Counted from the stretch's first letter, positions 8,363-16,336 are shown. The stretch: 27,903 nt of DNA from Maribacter sp. (GCA_018679695.1 JAHHKH010000295.1:1-27903); one strand, 5' to 3'. The notes: generated from the letters alone by a model not told the origin. Numbers and translations: made by a program.

Positions 8363-9788
8363 ATCGATTTTTTTGATCATAACCCTAATGACTATAGGGG
8401 TATATGGTCAAAAGCAGAGTAAAACATTCAAAGAGGTATTCAATGTAAATCCCGAAACAGTTTTGGACATTAATACAAGTAATGCCGATATTGAATTTGA
8501 AACATGGGATAAGGACCAGATAGCCATTGAGGCGACCATTGAGCTTGATGGTGCAAGTCCTGAGGAGGCATCGGAATACTTTGAAAAAGGTACAATCGAA
8601 ATTGTTGGCAATAGCAAAAAAATAGAAATTTCCACTGGAGCTCAAAACTCCTGGTTATTTACACATTCAACAGGAGGGCTTCATGATTTTAATATTGACA
8701 TTCCTGAATTTCACTTTGAAATCCCCGAAATGCCTGAAATATTTATCGATGAGATGCATTTAGATCTTTCCGATATGCCTATGCCACCCGTGCCCGCTGT
8801 GGAATTTGATTATGAAGCCTATAAAAAGGATGGGGAAAAGTATTTAAAAAAATGGCAGAAGAAATTTGACAAAGGTTTTGACAAGGAATATCAAGAGAAA
8901 ATGGAAGCCTGGAGCGCCAAAATGGATGTTAAGCGAGAGGCTATGGAAAAACGGCTCCAGGAAAGTGAGCAGAGGCGTGAGGAAATGATGGAAAAAAGAT
9001 TAGAGGCTCAGGAGAAAAGAATGGAAGAGCGGGCCATGGCCATGGAAAAGCGAGCTGAAGCGATGGAGAAACGTGCTGAAGAAATGGCTGAGCGTAGAGA
9101 ACACCTACTGGAACGTCATGGGGAAGATAGAAATGACGCCAACATTTTTTATTATTCCACAAAGGGCGAAAACAGGAAGTACAAGATCAAAAAGACCATT
9201 AAGGTCAAAATGCCCAAAGGCACCAAGATTAAAATGAATGTACGTCATGGTGAAGTCAAATTAGCAGGGAATACCAAGAATATTAATGCAAGACTGTCCT
9301 ATTCCACCTTACTTGCTGCCACCATCGATGGTGATCAAACAACTATCACCACATCGTATTCGCCTATTAGTGTACAAAAATGGAATTATGGACTTTTACA
9401 GGCCGATTATTCCGAAAATATTGACTTGAATGAGGTGCTCAACTTACGGTTGAGCACCACATCTTCCGATGTTACTATTAATAAACTTTTGGAAAGTGTG
9501 GTTATAAACAATAAAATGGGTCCCTTAAAGATCCATTCAGTTTCCAAGAACTTCAAGGACATCGATATATCACTTCAAAACGCTGAATTGACCTGTGATT
9601 TGCCAGAGGTGGCTTTTAATATCGAGGTAGACGGTACAATGTCTAAACTAACCACGCCCGTTGGTTTAAGATTGGATAGGACCAAACAGAACAATACCAC
9701 GATTCATAAAGGGTATAACCTCAATGGAAAAAGTGGTAAATCAATTGTAATCAATTCAAAATATAGCGAAGTTATCTTGAAAGAATAG
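8343..9788 (+). CDS. Secreted DUF4097-like protein with long coiled-coil insertion
   Basis: This 481-aa exported protein begins with a Sec signal (MKLMRFKSIFLIITLMTIGVYGQ, cleavage near Gly22-Gln23). I chose the ATG at 8343 over an in-frame ATG at 8313 because it puts basic residues directly before the hydrophobic core. Residues 25-100 and 265-480 look like short beta strands of the DUF4097/adhesin-like beta-solenoid type ('LDINTSNADIEFETWDKDQIAIEA', read in two parts, and 'LRLSTTSSDVTINKLL'). Between them is an acidic Pro/Met/Phe-rich segment (115-157) and a coiled coil (about 158-260) built of repeated 7-residue MEKRxEE units. It is the third gene of the ECF sigma operon, with a 20-nt overlap, so it may be the envelope effector or sensor of that system. 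Function unknown. Confidence 0.8.
   Translation: MKLMRFKSIFLIITLMTIGVYGQKQSKTFKEVFNVNPETVLDINTSNADIEFETWDKDQIAIEATIELDGASPEEASEYFEKGTIEIVGNSKKIEISTGAQNSWLFTHSTGGLHDFNIDIPEFHFEIPEMPEIFIDEMHLDLSDMPMPPVPAVEFDYEAYKKDGEKYLKKWQKKFDKGFDKEYQEKMEAWSAKMDVKREAMEKRLQESEQRREEMMEKRLEAQEKRMEERAMAMEKRAEAMEKRAEEMAERREHLLERHGEDRNDANIFYYSTKGENRKYKIKKTIKVKMPKGTKIKMNVRHGEVKLAGNTKNINARLSYSTLLAATIDGDQTTITTSYSPISVQKWNYGLLQADYSENIDLNEVLNLRLSTTSSDVTINKLLESVVINNKMGPLKIHSVSKNFKDIDISLQNAELTCDLPEVAFNIEVDGTMSKLTTPVGLRLDRTKQNNTTIHKGYNLNGKSGKSIVINSKYSEVILKE
9434..9458 (+). other. Intragenic perfect hairpin in the DUF4097-like gene
   Basis: The arms GGTGCTCAAC and GTTGAGCACC are perfectly complementary over 10 bp with a TTACG loop. 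It lies in coding sequence for 'VLNLRLSTT' and has no T-tract after it. It is noted as structure only. Confidence 0.5.
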
Positions 9789-9873
9789 CTTTGCGCCAAG
9801 TAAAAAGTCCCAAGGCTTTCTTCATCCTAATACGCTATTTTTCCTTAGAATAAATACTTCGAATACCCCTTAT

Positions 9874-11073
9874 TTAAAGCCCTTCAACATTTGACAGTGA
9901 TTTCCAATGCACTATTTTCCCATTGTACAAGGCATCCAATCCCATCTGTACGCAAATGGCGGCATTTGCCCCTGTAGTACTATTTGAAATGGGCTCTGTG
10001 TTGTTCACGATACTATCCCTAAAGTCTCTCAAGGCCTGCTTACTTGGATCTTCATGGTCAATATTCAAGGGGTAGCCTTTACCTTCATCCCATTTAACCG
10101 TGGCCCCTGAAACCCCATCAACCTCACCCATTTCTTTGTTTTTCTTTCCTTCGGGATAAAACCATGCTTTGACGTAATCCAGTATAATAGTGCCTTTATC
10201 ACCCATGACCTTTATTTTATAATCATCCATTGAATTGCTGGTCAGACATGTGAATTTGGCCTTCACACCATTTGGATAGTTATAAAGAAGATGAATGTTG
10301 TCATAGGTTTCCCGTCCATCTTTCCAATAATCGACCCCACCTAATCCCATAACCTTATCAGGAGTTGACTCGGTTACCCAATTGGCAAAATCAATCTGGT
10401 GGGAGCAAAGTTCAGCAGCCAAACCTCCTGAAAATTCCTTATACATTCTCCAATTGATGGCGCGTTCCAATTCTGGACTGGGAACGGGTCTGCGCCAGTC
10501 TCCATTTCTATTCCACTGGCATTCGAAAGCGGTTATCTTCCCTATCGTCCCATTTTTTATCATACGAACTACATGTGTGTATAAACGTGAACTATGATAT
10601 TGGTGTCCTGTTTGGAATATTTTATTCGAGGATTTGACTTTGCCAGCGAGATGCTGAATACCATCATAACCTTTAGCCATTGTTTTTTCACAGTATACGT
10701 GCTTATTGGCATCCAAGGCATCCATGGCAATTTTTGAATGTGTATTCAAAGGAGTTGCAATCAAGACCGCATCAATATCCTGGTTGTCCAAAAGTTTTCT
10801 GTAATCCTTATATCCCTGGGCTTTACCTTCAACTTTGCCAAGTCCGTTTTCCAAGCGAAAAGGGAGCGTATCGCAACAAGCAATAACATTAAAATTGTCT
10901 AATTGGTTGATGAAAGGTGTTAAACCTGACCCTCGATCTCCGGTTCCAATAATCCCGATATTTACCATATCATTGGCACTACTGTACCTATTCATGTTTC
11001 CTAAGACCGAAGTTGAAGTAGCAACAGCTGCCGAAGCCAATCCACTTTTTACTACAAATTCCCTACGTTTCAT
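9874..11073 (-). CDS. Gfo/Idh/MocA family oxidoreductase, Tat-exported (second of pair)
   Basis: This is a 399-aa NAD(P)-dependent sugar/polyol oxidoreductase of the Gfo/Idh/MocA family. It starts with a Tat-type signal (MKRREFVVKSGLASAAVATS), so it should be exported folded with its cofactor. The Rossmann motif is 'VNIGIIGTGDRGSG' (37-50). The usual E-K-P motif reads E129-K-T131, with the catalytic-type lysine K130 kept. 'ECQWNRNGDWRRPVPS' and 'LAAELCSHQIDFANW' (about 204-239) belong to the C-terminal substrate domain. It follows the other oxidoreductase by 3 nt and is the last gene of the DUF1080-Gfo-Gfo run. It is likely to act on the same glycoside substrate in the periplasm as a dehydrogenase or reductase partner; the substrate is unknown. 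Confidence 0.92.
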   Translation of the reverse strand: MKRREFVVKSGLASAAVATSTSVLGNMNRYSSANDMVNIGIIGTGDRGSGLTPFINQLDNFNVIACCDTLPFRLENGLGKVEGKAQGYKDYRKLLDNQDIDAVLIATPLNTHSKIAMDALDANKHVYCEKTMAKGYDGIQHLAGKVKSSNKIFQTGHQYHSSRLYTHVVRMIKNGTIGKITAFECQWNRNGDWRRPVPSPELERAINWRMYKEFSGGLAAELCSHQIDFANWVTESTPDKVMGLGGVDYWKDGRETYDNIHLLYNYPNGVKAKFTCLTSNSMDDYKIKVMGDKGTIILDYVKAWFYPEGKKNKEMGEVDGVSGATVKWDEGKGYPLNIDHEDPSKQALRDFRDSIVNNTEPISNSTTGANAAICVQMGLDALYNGKIVHWKSLSNVEGL

Positions 11074-11076
11074 TTA

Positions 11077-12405
11077 TTATAATTTAGGTTCCCAACCATT
11101 TTGATATTCCCTTTTCCAATTCTGCATTGCTTTTTCATTGTTCAAGACCTTACCGGTGGTCGAATCAATTTTCAATGTTTCCCCGGCATCTTGTGCCATA
11201 TTTCCCAAATGGCAGAGCATGGTTGAAATACTTGCATCATTGATATCGGCCTTTAAAGAGGTATCCATTCGGATGGCATCGAAGAAATTACCTACATGGT
11301 TAACATCTAATCCGCCTTCACCCCTGGTATTGGTTGTGGCACTTTTGGTTTGTTCATATTCAACTTTGATGGGTTCGCCATCCAAACCGTAAAGTTTATA
11401 GGCATTTCGACTAAGTTCTATTGATCCCTTATTACCATAAATAGTTGCACCCCTGCCCGGTCTTTTAGGCTTCATGATGCCACGACTGTGGCCAGTCCAA
11501 GTAATAAACCTGTTGTTCTTGAATTGATAGGTGACTTGCTGATTGTCTACAAATTCCCAATCATCTTTGTAGGTATATTTGCCACCGAAAGAAGTCACTT
11601 TTTCAGGTATATCAACTCCTAGTGCCCAACGACAGATATCTATTTCATGGGTGCCGTTATTATGAATTTCACCGGTACCCCAATTTCTGAACCAATGCCA
11701 GTTGTAGGGATGAATATTGTCTTTATACTCCGTTTTGGGTGCAGGGCCCTGCCACAGCTTCCAATCCAAGGTTTTAGGGACTTCAATTTTTTTGCCAATT
11801 CCAATTGAACCACGATTATTGGAATAATAGGCCTCTCCCTTAAAAACGTCGCCAATAATACCAGCTTTGATTTCCTCAATTGCTTTGATTGAAGTGCTCG
11901 CAGAGCGCTGTTGGTTACCCATTTGTACTTTCTTCCCATATTTTTTTTGGGCGGCCACCAATAGGTCATTCTCATACGGATTATGGCTACAAGGTTTCTC
12001 AACATAAACATGTTTGCCAGCCTGCATGGCCATGATAGCCATCGGTGCATGCCAATGTTCCGGTGTGGCTATAAAGACGGCGTCGACCTCCTTATCCTCC
12101 AAAATTTTTCGAAAATCCTTTTCAACCTTTGGGACATATCCAATATTGTCTTGGCACCATGCATTATGTTCTGCAAGAATTATATCATCAACATCACAGC
12201 TATAAAGTACCTTGGCGTTCGTATCTGCATTGATTGCTTTTACATGTGCTTTACCCCGACTCCGAATTCCAATTACGGCACAGTTTATATGATCATTGGC
12301 ACCTAGAATATTAGCATATCCCATTGAGGGTAAAACAAGTCCGCCTAGCGTGATCGCAGCAGCACCTGATGTTGTTTTTTTTATAAAATCTCTTCGTGTG
12401 GTCAT
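11077..12405 (-). CDS. Gfo/Idh/MocA family oxidoreductase, Tat-exported (first of pair)
   Basis: This is a 442-aa oxidoreductase of the Gfo/Idh/MocA family with a Tat signal (MTTRRDFIKKTTSGAAAITL). The dinucleotide motif is 'AVIGIRSRGKAH' (43-54): the middle glycine of GxGxxG is replaced, giving G-I-R-S-R-G. The E136-K137-P138 motif is intact. 'NWHWFRNWGTGEIHNNGTHE' (about 231-250) contains the His residues typical of this subfamily (the 'GG.l.d.g.Hd.d' region). It lies 3 nt after the DUF1080 gene and 3 nt before the next oxidoreductase, so the three genes form one transcription unit. Paralogous oxidoreductases in pairs are common in 3-keto-glycoside pathways, where one makes and another uses the keto sugar. 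That role is inferred. Confidence 0.92.
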   Translation of the reverse strand: MTTRRDFIKKTTSGAAAITLGGLVLPSMGYANILGANDHINCAVIGIRSRGKAHVKAINADTNAKVLYSCDVDDIILAEHNAWCQDNIGYVPKVEKDFRKILEDKEVDAVFIATPEHWHAPMAIMAMQAGKHVYVEKPCSHNPYENDLLVAAQKKYGKKVQMGNQQRSASTSIKAIEEIKAGIIGDVFKGEAYYSNNRGSIGIGKKIEVPKTLDWKLWQGPAPKTEYKDNIHPYNWHWFRNWGTGEIHNNGTHEIDICRWALGVDIPEKVTSFGGKYTYKDDWEFVDNQQVTYQFKNNRFITWTGHSRGIMKPKRPGRGATIYGNKGSIELSRNAYKLYGLDGEPIKVEYEQTKSATTNTRGEGGLDVNHVGNFFDAIRMDTSLKADINDASISTMLCHLGNMAQDAGETLKIDSTTGKVLNNEKAMQNWKREYQNGWEPKL

Positions 12406-12408
12406 CGG

Positions 12409-13794
12409 TTATTTTTTTGTGATTGGTCTTATTTTTATGTTTTTGAAACTTACCCGGTCTCCATGATCCTGAAGCAGGATATGACCTTTTTCAGCTTCAC
12501 CGAATTTAGGCCATTTTACATATTTGCTTTCTGATACCAATTTCCTGTAGGTCTCGCTTTTTCGCTCGTATTCCAATACCTTCATTCCGTTTAACCAGTG
12601 TTCAATATGATCGTCTTTGGCGATGATATGAGCGGTGTTCCACTCCCCTATGGGATTAACTGGTTTGTCTATGGAAGCCTGGATAAGGTCATATAATGAT
12701 GCCAATGTACGACTTCCCTCATGATTTCCTTTTTTGGCATCGGGATGACGTTCATCGTCCAGGATTTGATACTCAAGCCCAATTGAAGATCCGGGTCCTT
12801 TGTTGAGGTCGGTATCTACATAATATTTGATCCCACTATTGGCCCCTTCGGTAATTTTAAAATCAACCATGAGTTCAAAATCACCATAAACTTCCTTTGT
12901 TACGATGTCGCCACCTGCTGCCGATTCCGCTCCACCGGAACTTAATACGGTAAGAACCCCATCTGAAATCTCCCAACCTCTTTCAGGGAATTCATCCAAT
13001 CGTGCGCCTCTCCAACCCGTGGTGGTTTTACCATCCCAAAGCATTTCCCAACCATTCTTACGCTCATCGACCGCTACATTGTTCTTCGTGACTATCGGAA
13101 CAAGGGGTGTTTTTTTGGTGTATTTTGAAAGACTATCGGTTAGTATTTTTATGTTTTTCCAAATAATCTCAGTGCCTTCTTTTTGCTTCTCCCCGATACT
13201 ATGTACCTGAAGACCAATGAATCCACTTTGTGTTTTGTCATCGATCAAATGTGCCGCGGGAATATTATTGATCCATGTTTTTAATGTATCACCAATAGCT
13301 TCAATCCGATAGTGGTTCCAATCGTTCTGCTTAAACGCTTTTTGCGCCTCAGGATTATCAATCAAGTTATTCAACCAACCTCTTCTTCCTTCGTCGTAAA
13401 TACCTGCACTCCAGGCCCGATCGGAAGGGTCTATCTCAACTTGATAGCCATGAACCCTTCCTTCTCTATAGTGAGGGAAGCTATTGCTTCTGATCTGAAT
13501 GCCCGAATTCATGCTGGAATCGACCAAATATTCCAATTCCAGAATAAAATCGCCATACATTTTATCGGTTGTCATAAACGAGTTTGGGGTATTCCTAACA
13601 GTACTACCAACAATTGTCCCTTCCCGAACCATATAATTGGCTTCCCCTCCTTTTTGGGTCCATCCATTTAGGGTTTTTCCATCAAAGATTTCAATCCATG
13701 GTGTAGTATCTTTTTCGACTTGGTTGCAACTCAAAAAAAGCGAACTTATTAATAAGGCAAAAAGATAGGGGTGATTGGTTTTCAGTGAGTTCAT
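12409..13794 (-). CDS. Lipoprotein with two DUF1080 (3-keto-disaccharide hydrolase type) domains
   Basis: This 461-aa protein starts with a lipoprotein signal ending 'FLSC' (Cys23), so it should be anchored in the outer or inner membrane facing the periplasm. It carries two concanavalin-like DUF1080 domains in tandem. The first runs from about 33 to 218 ('IEIFDGKTLNGWTQKGG', then 'SGIQIRS' and 'VHGYQVEID'). The second runs from about 247 to 459 ('EMLWDGKTTTGWRG', then 'SGIKYYVDT', 'LEYQILDDERHPD' and 'FKNIKIRP'). Single-domain members are common, so the duplication within one chain is notable. Pfam names this family 3-keto-disaccharide hydrolase. With the two downstream oxidoreductases this suggests cleavage of keto-glycosides in the periplasm. 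No promoter consensus was clear upstream. Confidence 0.9.
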   Translation of the reverse strand: MNSLKTNHPYLFALLISSLFLSCNQVEKDTTPWIEIFDGKTLNGWTQKGGEANYMVREGTIVGSTVRNTPNSFMTTDKMYGDFILELEYLVDSSMNSGIQIRSNSFPHYREGRVHGYQVEIDPSDRAWSAGIYDEGRRGWLNNLIDNPEAQKAFKQNDWNHYRIEAIGDTLKTWINNIPAAHLIDDKTQSGFIGLQVHSIGEKQKEGTEIIWKNIKILTDSLSKYTKKTPLVPIVTKNNVAVDERKNGWEMLWDGKTTTGWRGARLDEFPERGWEISDGVLTVLSSGGAESAAGGDIVTKEVYGDFELMVDFKITEGANSGIKYYVDTDLNKGPGSSIGLEYQILDDERHPDAKKGNHEGSRTLASLYDLIQASIDKPVNPIGEWNTAHIIAKDDHIEHWLNGMKVLEYERKSETYRKLVSESKYVKWPKFGEAEKGHILLQDHGDRVSFKNIKIRPITKK

Positions 13795-13843
13795 ATTTAT
13801 TTATGATTTAAGCATTTAAAGATAACCGCTAAAACCCATAAAT

Positions 13844-13870
13844 AAAAAAAAGCGACCTATTAAAGTCGCT
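13844..13870 (-). terminator. Intrinsic terminator of the msrA transcript
   Basis: On the minus strand AGCGAC...GTCGCT forms a 6-bp GC-containing stem with a loop of eight bases (13851-13870), followed directly by an unbroken run of eight T. It lies about 30 nt after the msrA stop and before the DUF1080 gene, so it separates the two minus-strand units. Confidence 0.85.
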
Positions 13871-13901
13871 ATTGAATTTTTTATGATAATATGATAATTA
13901 T

Positions 13902-14579
13902 CTAATGGGCGCTTTTTTTCAATAATTCAGGATATTTCGCTGCGAATCTCTTGTATCTGGGAATTGAAATATTGATGATGTATGGGTTGTTTGGATTTAA
14001 CCTTTCATAATCCTGATGGTAATCCTCCGCATCATAGAACTTCGTGAATTTTTCCACTTGGGTAACTATAGGACGATTATAAACCTTGTCTTTTTTTAAT
14101 TGTGCAATGTAATTTTCTATGATATTTTTCTCCGAGTCATTGGAGTAAAAAGCAATGGAACGGTACTGCGGGCCACGGTCAGGGCCTTGCCTATTCAGGG
14201 TTGTGGGGTCATGTGAACCAAAAAACACCTTTACCAGAGTCTCAAAAGAAACCTCATTTGAATCATAATAAACTTTCACAGCTTCAGCATGACTGGTCAA
14301 ACCACGACCAACCTGTTCATAGGTAGGATTGGCCTCTGTACCTCCAGAATAACCTGAAATAACTTCCTTTACACCTATAACATCTTCATAAATTGCTTCA
14401 ACACACCAAAAACATCCGCTTGCAAAATAGGCCACATCATATTTTTGTAATTCTTCCGCTGATAGCTTAATAGGTTCTTGATGGGTCTTACCAATATGAT
14501 CTTGTTTGTTGTTCCTTACTTTGGATTCACAACTTGTTGAGAATAAAATGGCGATAGCCAAAAGCGTTACTTTATACAT
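13902..14579 (-). CDS. msrA: Peptide-methionine (S)-S-oxide reductase, lipoprotein form
   Basis: This enzyme reduces methionine S-sulfoxide in proteins back to methionine. It is 225 aa with a lipoprotein signal ending 'FSTSC' (Cys17), so it works outside the cytoplasm, where it would repair oxidised envelope proteins. The catalytic motif is G55-C56-F57-W58-C59. 'SGYSGGTEANPTYEQVGRG', 'GHAE-like SHAEAVKV' and 'HDPTTLNRQGPDRGPQYRS' are all present and typical. Apart from C17, C56 and C59 there is no other cysteine, so no C-terminal resolving cysteine exists; C59 would have to serve, or the enzyme works by a one-Cys route. It is 82 nt downstream of the dienelactone hydrolase gene and ends in a strong terminator. 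Confidence 0.95.
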   Translation of the reverse strand: MYKVTLLAIAILFSTSCESKVRNNKQDHIGKTHQEPIKLSAEELQKYDVAYFASGCFWCVEAIYEDVIGVKEVISGYSGGTEANPTYEQVGRGLTSHAEAVKVYYDSNEVSFETLVKVFFGSHDPTTLNRQGPDRGPQYRSIAFYSNDSEKNIIENYIAQLKKDKVYNRPIVTQVEKFTKFYDAEDYHQDYERLNPNNPYIINISIPRYKRFAAKYPELLKKSAH

Positions 14580-14661
14580 AGTTTCTTTTTTTTGCTTGGT
14601 TGTTCATTTTTATACATGCTTACAACTACTCTCGTTAAAGTATGTTAATTTTATCCTTTAA

Positions 14662-15384
14662 CTATCTACCAAAAACTTCATTAAAAAAATATACCATTGA
14701 ATTCCAGGAACGTTTATTGGACCTTGGTTCAAAGAACAAACCTTTTTCAGGAAAAGTTGCCTTTGGATTAGTAAATGCGTGGCCTGTATGGCCATACATA
14801 TGAATATTCCAATCGGCATTATACGTATTCAATTCATGCGAAAGTTTAACCATATCATCTGGCAATGCCATCGGGTCTTCCCAACCGTGTAATACGAGAA
14901 CTGAACTTTTGATTTCTTTTTTAGGATGAGCAGGGGGAGGGTCCAACAAACCATGGAAACTTACAACGCCATTGATATCGATTCCCGATCTTGCCAGGTC
15001 CAAAATACATTTGCCACCAAAGCAAAATCCGATGGCTCCGATTCTTGATGCGTCTACTTCCTTATGTTTTTTTAGGGTTTCCACGGCCAATAGCATTCTG
15101 TCTAAAAGTAATGGCCTATTACCGTTTAATTCATCCATGAGCACTTGTGCCTCTTCGGGCCCATTCGCTCTTCGTCCTTTTCCATAATTATCAATGGCAA
15201 AACCCACATAACCCAATTCGGCCAATGCTTTTGCTTTATCAACTTCAAACTCAGATTGCCCGCTCCACATATGGGATACCAATATTCCCGGTTTTTTACC
15301 ATTCATGGAATCATCCCAAACGATGACACCTTCAAACTCTTTTTTGAAAGCGTCTTTGTATATTATTTTTTCTTTGATGATCAT
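14662..15384 (-). CDS. Dienelactone hydrolase family alpha/beta hydrolase
   Basis: This is a 240-aa cytosolic alpha/beta hydrolase of the dienelactone hydrolase family. The catalytic triad is readable: nucleophile C121 in 'IGFCFGGKC', Asp170 in 'LVLHGWEDPMALPDD', and His202 in 'GHTGHAFTNP'. 'VSHMWSGQSEFEVDKA' near residue 36 is a typical oxyanion/lid start. Many such genes in flavobacteria have no catechol pathway nearby, and none is seen here, so the natural substrate is unclear. It has no signal peptide. It is upstream of msrA on the same strand with an 82-nt gap and may be co-transcribed with it. Its own upstream region is the 304-nt divergent gap. Confidence 0.92.
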   Translation of the reverse strand: MIIKEKIIYKDAFKKEFEGVIVWDDSMNGKKPGILVSHMWSGQSEFEVDKAKALAELGYVGFAIDNYGKGRRANGPEEAQVLMDELNGNRPLLLDRMLLAVETLKKHKEVDASRIGAIGFCFGGKCILDLARSGIDINGVVSFHGLLDPPPAHPKKEIKSSVLVLHGWEDPMALPDDMVKLSHELNTYNADWNIHMYGHTGHAFTNPKATFPEKGLFFEPRSNKRSWNSMVYFFNEVFGR

Positions 15385-15688
15385 TAGTTTACTTTTCTAG
15401 CTTTAAATTTAATTATTACCAGCGTGTTTAGTAAAATAGCAATATGAATAGATTCTTTTCAATTGAGTTAATTTATTAAAGCAATTAACTTTAATTATGT
15501 TATAAGTATCTTAAAATTAGCATAAATAAGCCTTTTGTTCATGAATACTTAATAAATAACTTGAAAATTGTTATGTTTTATACAGGTTTTACTGTATGTT
15601 TCACTAATATTATTGCGTCTATCACTATGTGGCGTGATATTTGCTGAAAAAGAAAACACATACATTAACTTAGATTATAAATTAGATT
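15385..15688. other. AT-rich divergent intergenic region (304 nt)
   Basis: There is no credible gene on either strand. It contains the inverted repeat GTTAATT...AATTAAC, a small hairpin ATACAG-GTTTTA-CTGTAT (15580-15597), and a promoter candidate for the plus-strand genes at 15613-15643. It separates the minus-strand hydrolase from the plus-strand 67-aa protein. Confidence 0.6.
15613..15643 (+). promoter_or_regulatory. Candidate promoter of the 67-aa protein/VOC operon
   Basis: TTG (15613-15615), a 20-nt spacer and GATATTTG (15636-15643) match the flavobacterial TTG/TAnnTTTG pattern with one mismatch. The start codon is at 15689, so the leader would be about 40 nt. Confidence 0.4.
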
Positions 15689-15892
15689 ATGGGTAGACCC
15701 GCAACAAAACCGACTGAATTAAGAGACGGTTTTTATATAGAAATAAGAAATAGAGGTTCCAAGGCTGGCGTTAAAATACGTAGAGATACCAAGGAACAAA
15801 TGCTTAGGGCCATCAAAGAGTATGAGGCATCCAAGGATGTTATTGTTATTGGTGAAGTAAGCAAAGGAAAAATATTGGATAAGGTTAAATGA
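15689..15892 (+). CDS. Conserved small basic protein, 67 aa
   Basis: I do not recognise a named family, although the pattern looks like small proteins that recur in Flavobacteriaceae. The product starts 'MGRPATKPTELRDGFYIEIR', is basic, and shows a beta-type run (GFYIEIRNRGSKAGVKIRRD) followed by a helix (TKEQMLRAIKEYEAS) and a final strand-like 'VIVIGEV'. That is a compact beta-alpha-beta layout that could bind nucleic acid, but this is speculation. It has no signal or membrane helix. Its stop overlaps the start of the VOC gene (ATGA at 15889-15892), so the two are likely translationally coupled. Base composition matches its neighbours. Confidence 0.75.
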   Translation: MGRPATKPTELRDGFYIEIRNRGSKAGVKIRRDTKEQMLRAIKEYEASKDVIVIGEVSKGKILDKVK

Positions 15893-16275
15893 ACCTCAAT
15901 CAGGTAACAGTACCCTCCTTGGATTTGGAAAAATCAATTCCATTCTATCAAAAATTAGGGTTAAAGTTAATTGTTGGGGCCTTACCACATTATGCACGAT
16001 TTGAATGCCCAGTAGGGGACTCCACTTTTTCCATTCATCAAGTTGATCAGTTACCAAAGGGTGAGGGTGTCTATGTTTATTTTGAATGTAATGATTTAGA
16101 TGTCCAAGTAAAAGGAATGCGGGCAGAAGGATTGGCATTCCAAGAAATGCCCACCGACAAGAAATGGTTGTGGAGAGAGGCACGTCTAAAGGATTTGGAT
16201 GGGAATAACCTTATTCTTTTTTATGCTGGGGAAAATCGTAAAAATCCACCTTGGAAAATTCAAGATCCTTCCTAG
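15889..16275 (+). CDS. VOC family (glyoxalase/bleomycin-resistance type) protein
   Basis: This is a 128-aa single-unit vicinal-oxygen-chelate fold protein. The start 'MNLNQVTVPSLDLEKSIPFYQKLGL' is the characteristic beta-alpha opening of the family, and the end 'DLDGNNLILFYAGE' is the typical metal-ligand Glu strand (the 'DP.GN.iel' motif). VOC proteins act as metalloenzymes or as binding proteins for antibiotics. The first metal-ligand His/Gln is hard to place, since the strand reads 'VTVPSLD' instead of 'xxHxxxxV', so an isomerase or dioxygenase function is not certain. It overlaps the 67-aa gene by 4 nt and is followed by a weak hairpin before the convergent esterase gene. Confidence 0.85.
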   Translation: MNLNQVTVPSLDLEKSIPFYQKLGLKLIVGALPHYARFECPVGDSTFSIHQVDQLPKGEGVYVYFECNDLDVQVKGMRAEGLAFQEMPTDKKWLWREARLKDLDGNNLILFYAGENRKNPPWKIQDPS

Positions 16276-16315
16276 AGGAATAATTAGGTACGATGTTGTA
16301 AAGTTGTGCTCATAC

Positions 16316-16336
16316 GTGATTGAATCACACTTTTTT
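16316..16336 (+). terminator. Weak candidate terminator after the VOC gene
   Basis: A GTGAT-TGA-ATCAC palindrome is followed after two bases by TTTTTT. The stem is short and low in GC, so this is a weak call. Confidence 0.3.

Noticed and set aside
8385..9162. Minus-strand frames opposite the DUF4097-like gene
   Set aside because: They mirror the codon bias of the coiled-coil region and show no domain or signal pattern.
10382..11104. Open frames on the plus strand opposite the oxidoreductase genes
   Set aside because: They are short, have no family pattern, and lie antisense to well-supported genes.
15385..15688. Possible hidden small RNA or gene in the 304-nt divergent gap
   Set aside because: Only short AT-rich inverted repeats and one promoter candidate are visible; no stable structure with a terminator.
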